54,173 nucleotides of DNA. Origin: a virus. This document shows, one piece after another, positions 42,662-51,048 of this stretch (position 1 is its first letter; the number at the start of each line of letters is the position of its first letter). The stretch is from positions 1 to 54,173 of the IMG/VR virus record IMGVR_UViG_3300013101_000011; one strand, 5' to 3'. The position numbers and the translations under genes are program-made. The notes under the pieces are model-generated. The model worked only from the letters and a program-made list of their open reading frames with translations, had not been told where the DNA came from and ran no database searches.

Positions 42662-42868
42662 TTATTTGGTGAATCTCTCTACCCTGTGGTTTCGACCACC
42701 GACCAAACTGCGAACTGATTTAATTGCTTCTTTGTCGCTTTGTCCTACATCGTACAATGTTTTAGTTTTAGGAAATTTGTCCCAATTTACATCGTAGGTT
42801 ACAAGAATTCTTGAATCTTTATTCCTTTCGGGCTTGGGTTCTGGGATGGCAAATTCGGTTAACCTCAT
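42662..42868 (-). CDS. Hypothetical protein
   Basis: 68 residues, charged. The segment VTYDVNWDKFPKTKTLYDVG recalls FNVEWWEFPKTKKIEFDRK in the protein at 52871, hinting at a shared small domain. Confidence 0.5.
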   Translation of the reverse strand: MRLTEFAIPEPKPERNKDSRILVTYDVNWDKFPKTKTLYDVGQSDKEAIKSVRSLVGGRNHRVERFTK

Positions 42869-42871
42869 TAA

Positions 42872-43588
42872 TTATGTTAGACTCATTTCCCTATCTGCAG
42901 CATCAGTTTGAGCGTCAATCAATCCTTGTAGTTTGCCCATATTTCTTAGAACCTTGTATGCCAAGTTTTCAGTGTCGTATTCTCCACCTCGTTCCAGACC
43001 AGCTTCCCTCATCTTCGAGATTTTCTTTCTAAGTCTGGTGTAAGCTTCTTCATCCCTTAGCTCACCATTTACCAAATTGTCAATTTCTCGCTCTAAGAAT
43101 CTAACTTTACGATTAATCGCTTCGTTGTCGTAAGTTGGGTCGTCATGTGTCGGCTTAGTAATCCATTTGTCATCCTTAACACTGTATCGACCTAGGCTGC
43201 GATTTGTTAAGTCACTATGTTCTACGTAAACTTCAACATCAACTCCGCGGATGGCAACATCGTGCTTATTGTTCCAAACATTTTTAGTAGCTTTGAAATA
43301 CCTTGACGCCATTTCAGGATCTTTGAATAGGTCAATATTGGTTGTTAGGTGTAGGTCGGCATCGCTGTACGGAGTGTAATTATAATTGGCACTTGAACCA
43401 ACTAGCATTATGTCGTCGATGTCTAATCCTGGGACTCGGATGTCATCGAGGAAATTATTTGCAATGTTCATTAACGCATTGCGGACTTCTGGACGCATCT
43501 GTCCAGACTCATCAAATAGTTTTGGGTTTAGGGTGTCGTTATAGGCTATGTTCTTAGCCGCTAGATCGTCAAGTTCAAATAATAGCAT
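42872..43588 (-). CDS. Nucleotidyltransferase-fold protein (leaderless)
   Basis: 238 residues. The signature VGSSANYNYTPYSDADLHL (about residues 61-79) is the nucleotidyltransferase GS..N..SD-x-DL pattern. Similar proteins with the N-terminus LLFELDDLAAKNIAYNDTLN occur in T4-like marine phages. Late promoter CATAAATA at 43593-43600 leaves only 4-5 nt before ATG. Substrate unknown. Confidence 0.7.
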   Translation of the reverse strand: MLLFELDDLAAKNIAYNDTLNPKLFDESGQMRPEVRNALMNIANNFLDDIRVPGLDIDDIMLVGSSANYNYTPYSDADLHLTTNIDLFKDPEMASRYFKATKNVWNNKHDVAIRGVDVEVYVEHSDLTNRSLGRYSVKDDKWITKPTHDDPTYDNEAINRKVRFLEREIDNLVNGELRDEEAYTRLRKKISKMREAGLERGGEYDTENLAYKVLRNMGKLQGLIDAQTDAADREMSLT

Positions 43589-43592
43589 ACTG

Positions 43593-43600
43593 TATTTATG
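43593..43600 (-). promoter_or_regulatory. T4-type late promoter, near-leaderless
   Basis: CATAAATA with its last A 5 nt before the A of ATG 43588, one shorter than the usual spacing here. Confidence 0.55.
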
Positions 43601-43636
43601 CTATGTGGGTCGAACTGTGTCACTCATCTTTAAACA

Positions 43637-43945
43637 TTAGTCACACTCCTTTAATTCAAATTGAGAATGCAATATAGTTTCGTCGGCCTCGTTTCGTGTG
43701 TGATAACGGAAATTGTAATATCGGTCTTTTATCATCACTTTCCGATCAGTTAATATAAGACAAACAATATCGCCAGAAGACCACAGGTATTGAGATACCA
43801 GTTCCGCCCTTTCGCGCCTTTTTTCTTCTTTCATATCAGACAGGATGTTTACGATAAAAATTAACGTAATCACTATTGCAATCACTATCGCAATTTGACG
43901 AAGGTTACCTCCAACAATTCCTCCAAGCCTTTTAAGTCTGCCCAT
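43637..43945 (-). CDS. Single-pass membrane protein
   Basis: 102 residues with one membrane helix (QIAIVIAIVITLIFIVNIL) and a C-terminal domain similar in pattern to that of the protein at 4115 (GDIVCLILTDRKVMI). Function unknown. Confidence 0.6.
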   Translation of the reverse strand: MGRLKRLGGIVGGNLRQIAIVIAIVITLIFIVNILSDMKEEKRRERAELVSQYLWSSGDIVCLILTDRKVMIKDRYYNFRYHTRNEADETILHSQFELKECD

Positions 43946-44127
43946 TATTTCTTCTCCACGTGCTCTTTAGTTTCTAGCACAGATTTAATGAGCGCCACGT
44001 ATTCGTCGTGCTCATCATAATATTCATCCCCCGGTTGAAATGCCGGAAACGTCCGCCTAGATTTATACAGTGCAAGCAAACGCTGGGCAGTCAACTTCTC
44101 CAATTGTTCTTTAGTTAAGAAATTCAT
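43945..44127 (-). CDS. Hypothetical protein
   Basis: 60 residues, charged helix. One-base overlap with the gene downstream, 4-nt with upstream. No family recognised. Confidence 0.5.
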   Translation of the reverse strand: MNFLTKEQLEKLTAQRLLALYKSRRTFPAFQPGDEYYDEHDEYVALIKSVLETKEHVEKK

Positions 44128-44291
44128 TTTAATCCCTTTTTGATTTTGATCATATCAGTTATAAACAAGAAACCATCGTACATAGCTTCGCCATACGGAT
44201 CGTCTTCATATTCGAGTATGTTGTTTTGGTCGTACCATTCCTCAGCCTCTTTGACCATTGCTAGGATTCTTTGTTCTTGTACTTCGGTCAT
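44124..44291 (-). CDS. Hypothetical acidic protein
   Basis: 55 residues from ATG 44291 (ATGA overlap). Acidic with aromatic residues. No family recognised. Confidence 0.5.
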   Translation of the reverse strand: MTEVQEQRILAMVKEAEEWYDQNNILEYEDDPYGEAMYDGFLFITDMIKIKKGLK

Positions 44292-44491
44292 TGGCGACCA
44301 CCTGGTGGAATAGAGTGGCACATATAAATGGTATCGTCGATCATAAAGCTTACCTTATCATCGCAAAATCCGGTTACTCTATCAAGTGCGTCATCAACTC
44401 CCCGTGCGTAAGAAAATAAGATACAAACACATAGCACGCCTGCACATATTATGCCAAAAACATGCGGGCGGGCCGATTTAAATAATTTCAT
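44288..44491 (-). CDS. Small membrane-anchored protein
   Basis: 67 residues, hydrophobic segment at residues 11-28 (FGIICAGVLCVCILFSYA), probably an uncleaved signal anchor. C-terminus has two Cys (GFCDD, YMCHS). Function unknown. Confidence 0.55.
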   Translation of the reverse strand: MKLFKSARPHVFGIICAGVLCVCILFSYARGVDDALDRVTGFCDDKVSFMIDDTIYMCHSIPPGGRQ

Positions 44492-44724
44492 AAGCTATGG
44501 CCTTTGTTATGTTTCGGGAGTGCATAATCCGAATCAGCTTCGTGTTTCTTTGTGGTAATGCATTCTCTCCAAACGTAACCTTCGCTGTCAGGCTCTCCGA
44601 GTATGACACAGGTTGTGGGTTTGTGGAAATCGTCCCAGGTAGTGATTTTGTTGTATTCTTGTATTCCCACCAAGATCAGCGCAATGACAGCGAAGCCATA
44701 AAATATCTTATACTTCATCTCCAT
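44488..44724 (-). CDS. Small membrane-anchored protein
   Basis: 78 residues from ATG 44724, hydrophobic segment FYGFAVIALILVGI then a soluble domain with two Cys. Part of a group of four adjacent genes with N-terminal anchors. Confidence 0.5.
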   Translation of the reverse strand: MEMKYKIFYGFAVIALILVGIQEYNKITTWDDFHKPTTCVILGEPDSEGYVWRECITTKKHEADSDYALPKHNKGHSL

Positions 44725-44734
44725 CTTTCCGTAC

Positions 44735-44944
44735 TTACTCACCCTTGCCACCTTTATCGTTTGCAATGTCTGCGCACAAGGCCTGGATGTCGTCGACTAA
44801 GAACTGTTTAGTTTCTTCTAGGCGTTCATGGTTGATAGGAACTGTTTTGTGAGCTTCCATGTAGTCGCAAAGGTGTTTAAGTTCGTCTGTCTTCTCTTCA
44901 ATGACATGGACCTTGTTTATTAAGTCGGCAACATTATGATACAT
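44735..44944 (-). CDS. Hypothetical helical protein
   Basis: 69 residues from ATG 44944, mostly one long helix, possibly a coiled coil (LINKVHVIEEKTDELKHLCD). No family recognised. Confidence 0.5.
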   Translation of the reverse strand: MYHNVADLINKVHVIEEKTDELKHLCDYMEAHKTVPINHERLEETKQFLVDDIQALCADIANDKGGKGE

Positions 44945-44945
44945 G

Positions 44946-45182
44946 TCAATCCCCTTGTTTTTCACTGTTGGCAGTAGCAACACCAAATACCATCATGCTA
45001 GCTTCAAACCTGGTGTTGCGGTATTCCACATCGTCAATAATACGGATACGGTTTTGTTCCAGTCTCGCCATTAATCCTGCAGCAAGGTTCGGACGTTGCG
45101 ATGCCGCTAATGCCGTTGTTTGTATATCCAACGACAGTAGGGCAGCGATCTTGTCCGATTCGTTTGTTCCGATTGTAGCCAT
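44946..45182 (-). CDS. Hypothetical protein
   Basis: 78 residues, helical, Ala-rich. One-base overlap with upstream gene. No family recognised. Confidence 0.5.
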   Translation of the reverse strand: MATIGTNESDKIAALLSLDIQTTALAASQRPNLAAGLMARLEQNRIRIIDDVEYRNTRFEASMMVFGVATANSEKQGD

Positions 45183-45469
45183 TACCGAGTGTACAGGTAA
45201 TCAGGACGCTTGGTGATTTCTTTCAGTGCGTTAGGGGCCTTCTTTTTGTGCGCGGTACGCAGTTGCTTGGCCATTTTCGGATTGGTTCCGATCTTGCGCA
45301 GGTGTCCAGCTTTAAGGGCAATGCCAAATGTATCTGCATTGCCTGCAGCATAATAAACGCCTTCGCATGGAGAATGATCAAACTCTCCAAAAATAACATA
45401 AACACGCGGCGCCTGAGATTCATCGGCTTCCACTACGTCTCCAAATTGGTAAGGGTTATTGTAATCCAT
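45182..45469 (-). CDS. Hypothetical protein
   Basis: 95 residues: beta-type N-terminus (GDVVEADESQAPRVYVIFG) and basic C-terminus (QLRTAHKKKAPNALKEIT). No family recognised. Confidence 0.5.
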   Translation of the reverse strand: MDYNNPYQFGDVVEADESQAPRVYVIFGEFDHSPCEGVYYAAGNADTFGIALKAGHLRKIGTNPKMAKQLRTAHKKKAPNALKEITKRPDYLYTR

Positions 45470-45497
45470 CGTTATTTCCTCTTCTATTAAAATTAAT

Positions 45498-45611
45498 TTA
45501 TGGGCGCGTTATTGCGCTGATACAACCAACGATCAGGTAGGCAACAGCCCATGCTCCGCCCATCCAGGATAATGCTTTAACACTTGCTACAATTGCTGTC
45601 GGCCAGTCCAT
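45498..45611 (-). CDS. Small membrane protein
   Basis: 37 residues from ATG 45611 with AAAGAGGAA site. One transmembrane helix (GGAWAVAYLIVGCISAI). Confidence 0.5.
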   Translation of the reverse strand: MDWPTAIVASVKALSWMGGAWAVAYLIVGCISAITRP

Positions 45612-45613
45612 CG

Positions 45614-45817
45614 TTATTTCCTCTTTCTGTTTATAAAATAAAAATAAGTTAACCATCCGAACCACCCAAACAATGCTAGTGGTCCGAGTATAAAACACAT
45701 TAGGATTATTGTTTCAAATGCCATGTTTGCGATCGCAATCGCAGCGTCTGGCCAAGTTGATCCCGGTTCAGATATCATCATTATGTCCGGCGCAGTAAAG
45801 GGATCAACGTAAGACAT
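45614..45817 (-). CDS. Small membrane protein
   Basis: 67 residues with two close hydrophobic segments (about residues 27-58) and a basic C-terminus. No family recognised. Confidence 0.5.
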   Translation of the reverse strand: MSYVDPFTAPDIMMISEPGSTWPDAAIAIANMAFETIILMCFILGPLALFGWFGWLTYFYFINRKRK

Positions 45818-45979
45818 TTATGCTCTCCAATTGAATCCAATTTCAAACCAGGGGGTAATATGAATAGCATACACTTTCGCGTCGGGTTTCTTGTTTGAAA
45901 TAGTCGATACGCTAACAAATAACAATAGTGGAATTATTTGAAAGATATTAGTTTGTAGATTCCCTTTGAATGTTTGCAT
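45818..45979 (-). CDS. Small membrane protein
   Basis: 53 residues from ATG 45979, one hydrophobic segment (IFQIIPLLLFVSVSTI). ATG of the next gene follows the stop directly. Confidence 0.45.
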   Translation of the reverse strand: MQTFKGNLQTNIFQIIPLLLFVSVSTISNKKPDAKVYAIHITPWFEIGFNWRA

Positions 45980-45995
45980 TATACTTTCTCTCCTA

Positions 45996-46193
45996 CTATA
46001 AACTGCCATCTGGCCAATCTGGATAGGCTGTGTTGTGGTTGTCGCAATACGCTTTCATCGCTTCCCAGGGGACCATTCCGCTCATTTTCATTATGCGAAG
46101 ATGTTCCTGCTCGTCTTCGGGTGTAGCGTCAATCATAAAACGTGTATGAATTGCTTCGAGTTGATCGAGTTGTGATTGTTCGAATTCGGTCAT
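45996..46193 (-). CDS. Hypothetical acidic protein
   Basis: 65 residues, helical. Overlaps the upstream stop (TAATG). No family recognised. Confidence 0.5.
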   Translation of the reverse strand: MTEFEQSQLDQLEAIHTRFMIDATPEDEQEHLRIMKMSGMVPWEAMKAYCDNHNTAYPDWPDGSL

Positions 46194-46330
46194 TATGCTA
46201 CTTCTCCGAAAATTCCTTCATAATCCTCAACTGCCTGGTTCGCTGCGAGCAAGGACCCGAGATTCTCGCGCCCCGCGGCCACCGCCGCCATGTATGCAGC
46301 CAACCAAATTTGTCTTTTGTTTATAGTCAT
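46193..46330 (-). CDS. Small helical protein
   Basis: 45 residues from ATG 46330, starting MTINKRQIWLAAYMAAVAAG. Overlaps both neighbours by one base and directly follows the ligase gene, so it is co-translated with it. Confidence 0.55.
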   Translation of the reverse strand: MTINKRQIWLAAYMAAVAAGRENLGSLLAANQAVEDYEGIFGEVA

Positions 46331-47772
46331 TATACTTTCTCGCCTGCTTCAAAACCTCTAAACCTTCTAAAGCGCGGGAACCTCAGTGACCAAACATCGC
46401 TACCTTCGCTCAGCGTCGGCTTGTCTGCGCGGACTTCAACAATCATTCCAATTTGGGAATCACCTGCGTCCCAAAAGTCCTGGCGTTCCTTAGCTTTAAA
46501 TCCGCCGCCGCAGTTAACTTCAATTTTGATCGTAGCGCCTGCAGGCATATCAATTGCCAGTGCAAGCTTTTCAGTAAGTACCAATTCACCTACACAAGTA
46601 AATCCGCCCAGGATAAATTCGTTCTTTGTTTCCGGCTTGCCGTTGTACAAAGCTTTAATGGCCAAGTCAACTTCAATGTAGGGCTTCATCTTCATCCAAT
46701 CCGGAGTACGCTTTAACCGGTACTTGGAGTTGATGTCCTTAAGCATGATGCCTTCTTTCTTAGCTGCAAGTGCCAAGTCGTTAATTTCCATCAACCTAGC
46801 TTGACCTTCGTCAGTGTCCAGATCAATAATTTCGTATGCAATAACAGCAAGGTTAGGAAATTCATCTTCAAACGAATCGCCCCAATGCTCTGCAATGTAA
46901 GCGTCCAGGAATTCCCTGCGCTCAAGTAAGGTCTGCGTAGATTCGCCCTTAATAAATTCCTTCAGGGGAAGCATGTCAAAAATGTTTAAGATGGCATCGT
47001 CAGTTTGGACGTTGCGCTTTCTGCGTACTTGGCGCATAAGGTCTTGGAATTCACCAGACATTATTTCTGCGTCAACAAGCATGTCTTCTGTGAAATGCAC
47101 TTTGAAACGTTCCAGCTGTTCAACAACCTGCGGGAAGTTTTCCATATCGCGACCGTTGCGCGAAGTTTGGCGAACTGCCTTTGCAATGTGAGTGTGTGAA
47201 AGTACGCGGACGCCGTCTAATTTAATGTCGACCATTTTCAGACCGTTCATATCTTGCGGACGTTTTTCGCAATCAACTGCAAGCTGGCAAGTCTCAACCG
47301 GAATGCTGTACGACAAGAAACCGTATTGTTCTGGCTCCGGCTTTTTGATGCCATCGTTTACTTGCAAGATGTGTTTTTCTGCTTGCTCAACACCTTTGTT
47401 AACTGTAGACTCCGAAAAGCCCGCTTTCATGTCTTGCATCAAAATGCGACGAAACCAATCGTCCCATTGTGCTTGTCCACTTGCCAACATTGTGTCATGG
47501 ATCGCATCACGTGCGGCATGACCTGTTAAATTACGTTGCTGGAGTTCATCGCAAAGGAAAACAAAGTCTTCCCATTCCAGCAATTGTTCATCGCTAATAG
47601 CGACAGTTGATTGCGGGATTTGCTTTACGCCGAAAGTGATTAAAGGATGCAGACCGAGGGTCAATCCTTCGAAAAATTGATCATTGCCTGCAAGAGCTTC
47701 GCGCTTCATAATAGCGACTTTGAAATTCTTGCTGTTGTCTGTGCTGATTTCTTGAATAAGTTTAGCTGACAT
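46330..47772 (-). CDS. ATP-dependent DNA ligase
   Basis: 480 residues, close to T4 gp30 in size. Nucleotidyltransferase motifs: I with the catalytic Lys in VDIKLDGVRV (about residue 183), IV in KEGIMLKD, V in WMKMKP. An N-terminal helical domain and a C-terminal OB domain complete the fold. Seals nicks in phage DNA replication and repair. The early-type promoter with palindrome lies at 47791-47808. Confidence 0.92.
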   Translation of the reverse strand: MSAKLIQEISTDNSKNFKVAIMKREALAGNDQFFEGLTLGLHPLITFGVKQIPQSTVAISDEQLLEWEDFVFLCDELQQRNLTGHAARDAIHDTMLASGQAQWDDWFRRILMQDMKAGFSESTVNKGVEQAEKHILQVNDGIKKPEPEQYGFLSYSIPVETCQLAVDCEKRPQDMNGLKMVDIKLDGVRVLSHTHIAKAVRQTSRNGRDMENFPQVVEQLERFKVHFTEDMLVDAEIMSGEFQDLMRQVRRKRNVQTDDAILNIFDMLPLKEFIKGESTQTLLERREFLDAYIAEHWGDSFEDEFPNLAVIAYEIIDLDTDEGQARLMEINDLALAAKKEGIMLKDINSKYRLKRTPDWMKMKPYIEVDLAIKALYNGKPETKNEFILGGFTCVGELVLTEKLALAIDMPAGATIKIEVNCGGGFKAKERQDFWDAGDSQIGMIVEVRADKPTLSEGSDVWSLRFPRFRRFRGFEAGEKV

Positions 47773-47790
47773 GTGGTGTTCCTAATTAAT

Positions 47791-47808
47791 TAATACGTGT
47801 ATTATACA
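47791..47808 (-). promoter_or_regulatory. Early-type promoter with TAATAC-N2-GTATTA
   Basis: Minus strand TCGTG-TATAAT-ACACGTATTA upstream of the DNA ligase gene. Inverted repeat at 47791-47804. Confidence 0.65.
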
Positions 47809-47831
47809 CGAATCTGTAGTCTGATCCTACC

Positions 47832-48374
47832 TTAAAATGTTCCGCCTGCAGTAAGAAAATCGGCCCATTCGTCGCGCACAACTTTGACGATCTTGGGAGG
47901 ATTAACAAAGCCTGCGTTAAGGTCGACTAAATCCTGTTTGGTGATTCGAGTATCTTCTGCAGGTACTGTTGCCTTCTTTCCAACAATTACGTAGGGCTTG
48001 TTCCACTGCCCAATGTTGATGTCGCTGTACCAACCAACGTGATGATAATCGCTCATCAGGTCAGACTTGTTAAAGTTGCCGTCGTTCATAACGTCCAGGA
48101 TTTCCTGCAAGCAATCCAATGCCTTCCCAGTGTAATGATCGCCAACCCAATAAACGTTAACGTTTTGGTGATCACTCTTTTCTAAGCGGTGGCCGGCTTT
48201 GGTAGATGCAAGATCGTTAAAGTTGCCGATGAAGTCAATTGGGCTAGTGCGAATGTTAACGACAAGCGTTGAATGATGACGAACAGCAATTGAAGCTTTC
48301 AGGCCGTACTTCTTAAATATTGCGCGAAGTTTAGGGGCCTTCTCTTTCTTGTTTTCCTGACTCATATACGCCAT
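47832..48374 (-). CDS. Hypothetical protein with LPD29-like domain
   Basis: 180 residues. RAIFKKYGLKASIAVRHHST followed by VVNIRTSPIDFI recalls the LPD29 domain found in polyvalent phage and plasmid proteins. The latter half is unassigned. Early-type promoter at 48397. Confidence 0.5.
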   Translation of the reverse strand: MAYMSQENKKEKAPKLRAIFKKYGLKASIAVRHHSTLVVNIRTSPIDFIGNFNDLASTKAGHRLEKSDHQNVNVYWVGDHYTGKALDCLQEILDVMNDGNFNKSDLMSDYHHVGWYSDINIGQWNKPYVIVGKKATVPAEDTRITKQDLVDLNAGFVNPPKIVKVVRDEWADFLTAGGTF

Positions 48375-48396
48375 GTGCTGTTCCTATTTAATTATT

Positions 48397-48412
48397 TAAT
48401 ACGTGTATTTTA
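48397..48412 (-). promoter_or_regulatory. Early-type promoter with TAATAC-like repeat
   Basis: Minus strand GTTTGTCCAAAATGGTTG-TAAAAT-ACACGTATTA. The upstream part is nearly the same as at 51907-51924. Confidence 0.6.
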
Positions 48413-48445
48413 CAACCATTTTGGACAAACGTCTACCTCTATTTC

Positions 48446-48655
48446 CTAAGGATCACCAACGAATTTCCTAGAATTTTTCCAGTACCAGCACCTGTGCCAT
48501 GGCACATTGCGTTTATGCTGCCACGTCCACTTCCATCCGAAAATATACCTCTTTTTGCCTTCCGGGCTGGCGGCAGTAGTCACTGTATACATTCCAAACA
48601 GAATGTGATGAGTAAGGAAATCTATCAGGGCTGCTTTGTAATCAATCCTAATCAT
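48446..48655 (-). CDS. Hypothetical basic protein
   Basis: 69 residues from ATG 48655 (overlapping the upstream stop). Rich in Trp, Lys and Arg at the C-terminus (WKWTWQHKRNVPWHRCWYWK). No family recognised. Confidence 0.5.
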   Translation of the reverse strand: MIRIDYKAALIDFLTHHILFGMYTVTTAASPEGKKRYIFGWKWTWQHKRNVPWHRCWYWKNSRKFVGDP

Positions 48656-49034
48656 CTTTTTTGTTAAGGCACTTTTCTTTAAGAATCTCGTCGAAATCCA
48701 ACCATCCAAATTCCGCAAACATTGCAAACACATTGCGAGGCTCTTCCCACTCAGTTGCAAAATGGTACTTCTTGCCTTCTTTGGTAAAAATGGTTCCTTC
48801 GAGTGTTATGACATTTGTAGCATCGTTGAATGTATCTGTAAACGCAGATTCATAACCATCAGTTGGTTCTTTGGTCTTCTCCCAATCAATCCCAGCGCGG
48901 CTAATGTCTCGCAATGCCTTAAGGGTTTTGGAATCTGTATCGCCATAGTCTCCGAAGTGTCCGCCATAATAAGACCACTTCGCAGTTGTGCCATGCTTAA
49001 TCAAATAAGCCCACGCTAATTTTTTAACCTTCAT
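48648..49034 (-). CDS. Hypothetical protein
   Basis: 128 residues. Overlaps the SLOG gene by 11 nt. No family recognised. C-terminus EFGWLDFDEILKEKC. Confidence 0.55.
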   Translation of the reverse strand: MKVKKLAWAYLIKHGTTAKWSYYGGHFGDYGDTDSKTLKALRDISRAGIDWEKTKEPTDGYESAFTDTFNDATNVITLEGTIFTKEGKKYHFATEWEEPRNVFAMFAEFGWLDFDEILKEKCLNKKDD

Positions 49035-49458
49035 GTATTACTTCTCCGTTGGGCAGGAGTAAATAAGTTTCCTTGCTAAGTTTGGTTGCGTAACGGTAAG
49101 TCGCCCATGTTCCGCTACGTTGCTGTTCTTTGTTTGTTACAGGGCAAACAATAACGATATCGGATGCATCCACAATATCATGGTTCCTAACCAAATAATC
49201 TTTTGGAACGTACATCTCATCTGCACCTACACACCATGCGCGTTTGGTATCGATTATTGGCGGATGGATATGGATGTTGATTTGGTAGTTTGGATTCTCA
49301 TCGTTCAACCAACATACCATTGCATGGAGGCGATCATCCGCGCCTACGCAATCTCCGTGGTGCACCTCATGCGGGCGGAGAATCGTAAGCAATCCTAACA
49401 GACGATCGAATTGCTTTGCGTTGATATCTGTTTGTGTTCCTGTAAATCCTATGTTCAT
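49024..49458 (-). CDS. SLOG-family nucleotide-binding protein
   Basis: 144 residues. MNIGFTGTQ at the start, HHGDCVGADDRLHAM at about residues 33-47, RNHDIVDASDIVIVCP at about 91-106 and RSGTWATYRYA: the Rossmann-like pattern of small SLOG/YspA-type proteins (DprA/LOG superfamily), which bind nucleotide-derived ligands. Phage members may sense or degrade signal nucleotides. This is inference. Confidence 0.65.
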   Translation of the reverse strand: MNIGFTGTQTDINAKQFDRLLGLLTILRPHEVHHGDCVGADDRLHAMVCWLNDENPNYQINIHIHPPIIDTKRAWCVGADEMYVPKDYLVRNHDIVDASDIVIVCPVTNKEQQRSGTWATYRYATKLSKETYLLLPNGEVIHEG

Positions 49459-49781
49459 AATACCATTCCTTTAATAAAGAATTCAAATTCCTCTTCTGTG
49501 TACCTTGTTCCATTAACATGATACGATTGATCTATTATTGTTTCCCTAAACTTCAGGCAATCGGCAGGACCGTCTAGTCTGTGCAAATATCCATCCCGCA
49601 AATACCGAGTTTTAATTATAGCAGGATCCCTAGTTGCCAAGTTAGTAAGTTGGGCGACAGTATATCTTTTACCATCCATCTCCCATGAAACACTTCGAGT
49701 GTCTTCGTCTTCGTCCCAGGCCTCACGTTCTAGCATGGCGCGGACTATCCGCACCATGCACCGCTGTCTACCTATTGTCAT
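49455..49781 (-). CDS. Hypothetical protein with HRLDGPA motif
   Basis: 108 residues. The motif YLHRLDGPADCL followed by NGTRYTEEEFEFFIKGMV is shared with the protein at 50697 (QLHRLDGPAFYF..YQENEFNFFVLGM), so the two are paralogues. Similar RxDGPA repeats occur in many phage proteins of unknown role. Confidence 0.6.
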   Translation of the reverse strand: MTIGRQRCMVRIVRAMLEREAWDEDEDTRSVSWEMDGKRYTVAQLTNLATRDPAIIKTRYLRDGYLHRLDGPADCLKFRETIIDQSYHVNGTRYTEEEFEFFIKGMVL

Positions 49782-50011
49782 TATTCTGGGCCGAACAAGG
49801 TTTCGGTTCGGTCTTCGAACTCTTCTCGTCTTTCGCGCTCTCTACGATCAACCAATGTTTCGTCCCGATCCTCTAGCGCATTATAAATCTTATAAAAATC
49901 TGTGCCTCTGCGCTCAGGCGCGCGAACTTTGACGTTAATGTTACGGGTAACCGCCCACACAAGAAAAAGCATAGATACAATAAGTCCTAATTTAAAAAGT
50001 AAAGTCTCCAT
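49781..50011 (-). CDS. Small membrane-anchored protein
   Basis: 76 residues: N-terminal membrane helix (FKLGLIVSMLFLVWAV) then a highly charged helix (RDETLVDRRERERREEFEDR), probably a coiled coil. Function unknown. Confidence 0.55.
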   Translation of the reverse strand: METLLFKLGLIVSMLFLVWAVTRNINVKVRAPERRGTDFYKIYNALEDRDETLVDRRERERREEFEDRTETLFGPE

Positions 50012-50020
50012 CCTAATCTC

Positions 50021-50362
50021 TTATGGTCCGTTTTTGATTACGTCATCTACGTGTTTGCATTGTGAGCGGAATTTCCAACCTGGGCAAGTGCAACGACATT
50101 CTCCATCTTCAACTATAACATAATGTGTCTTACCATTGCTACCATCAAATGGAATTTTCATAATTGTTTCTTCGTGCGCTTCCGCATAGGTTCCAACTTC
50201 CTCGAACTTGCGCCTGCCTCTGTTGAAGCCTTTCATTGGTTCCTTAAATTCTTTGTACGGAGTGTTGGGCCCTTGGTATCCTACAAGTTGGTCATGATCG
50301 TTAACATGATAGATGCCGTTTGTGAATTTCCAATCTGTAATCTCTTTCAAAATAGTAATCAT
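50021..50362 (-). CDS. SWIM zinc-finger protein
   Basis: 113 residues. CRCTCPGWKFRSQCKHVDDV near the C-terminus is a SWIM finger (CxCx(n)CxH), as in the protein at 6097. The N-terminal part is charged and unassigned. Confidence 0.65.
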   Translation of the reverse strand: MITILKEITDWKFTNGIYHVNDHDQLVGYQGPNTPYKEFKEPMKGFNRGRRKFEEVGTYAEAHEETIMKIPFDGSNGKTHYVIVEDGECRCTCPGWKFRSQCKHVDDVIKNGP

Positions 50363-50366
50363 TGCA

Positions 50367-50549
50367 TTACCTATTTTCTAATTGTTCTGCGAATTTCCAG
50401 CAGTTGTCGGACCAACGGTTTATTAACACCTCTGCTTGCCTTTCGCTTAATAGTACATAACAAAAAGCATCGGGATAAAAAGTAATCCGCCCATGGTAAG
50501 CATATAAACCTCTGCTTTGAATCTGAGAGAAAACACTACCAAGTACCAT
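50367..50549 (-). CDS. Hypothetical protein, start uncertain
   Basis: 60 residues from ATG 50549, overlapping the upstream gene by 14 nt. C-terminal part LLSERQAEVLINRWSDNCWKF looks like a genuine helical domain. Longer starts are possible. Confidence 0.45.
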   Translation of the reverse strand: MVLGSVFSQIQSRGLYAYHGRITFYPDAFCYVLLSERQAEVLINRWSDNCWKFAEQLENR

Positions 50550-50700
50550 TCCAAAGTGCGCTGTCGCAAATGATAAGACTTGCTGCATCTTCGATTGTGC
50601 GTTCGGTCTGCGCATCTTCCATCATATCGAGGCAAATGTCCTCATCAAATGTTTTGCGGACTTCTGCGAGTACTTCTGCTTCTGTGAAATTTATTTTCAT
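50536..50700 (-). CDS. Small acidic protein
   Basis: 54 residues from ATG 50700 (MKINFTEAEVLAEVRKTFDE). 4-nt overlap with the gene upstream. No family recognised. Confidence 0.5.
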   Translation of the reverse strand: MKINFTEAEVLAEVRKTFDEDICLDMMEDAQTERTIEDAASLIICDSALWNGTW

Positions 50701-51041
50701 GATATCATTCCTAATACAAAAAAGTTAAATTCGTTTTCCTGGTATTCGTGGCCTGCGCAATGAAAACGTTGGCAATCAGTTTTTCCTTCGAAATAAAATG
50801 CAGGACCATCTAATCGGTGCAATTGCTCGTTCCTGTAAAACCAAGTCTTTCTCGGAGCCAGTGTAGTAGTGCCGAATTGCTGGATGTAATAATTGTGGCC
50901 GTTAAAATCATAATGAATCTGTCTTACAAAATCAGATTCGGAATCATGGCGCCATTCCCATTCTTGCTCCTGCAACATCAAGAAATATTTCTTAGTGAGA
51001 CAGACTTCCTCGATTATAAAATTGATTGCATTCTCAGACAT
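50697..51041 (-). CDS. Hypothetical protein with HRLDGPA motif
   Basis: 114 residues from ATG 51041. Paralogue of the protein at 49455 (shared NEQLHRLDGPAFYF and a Glu/Phe-rich tail). The ATG directly follows the gene at 51049. Confidence 0.55.
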   Translation of the reverse strand: MSENAINFIIEEVCLTKKYFLMLQEQEWEWRHDSESDFVRQIHYDFNGHNYYIQQFGTTTLAPRKTWFYRNEQLHRLDGPAFYFEGKTDCQRFHCAGHEYQENEFNFFVLGMIS

Positions 51042-51048
51042 TATATTA

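Noticed and set aside
46973-47521. Plus-strand ORFs across the DNA ligase
   Set aside because: Antisense shadows of a clear DNA ligase.
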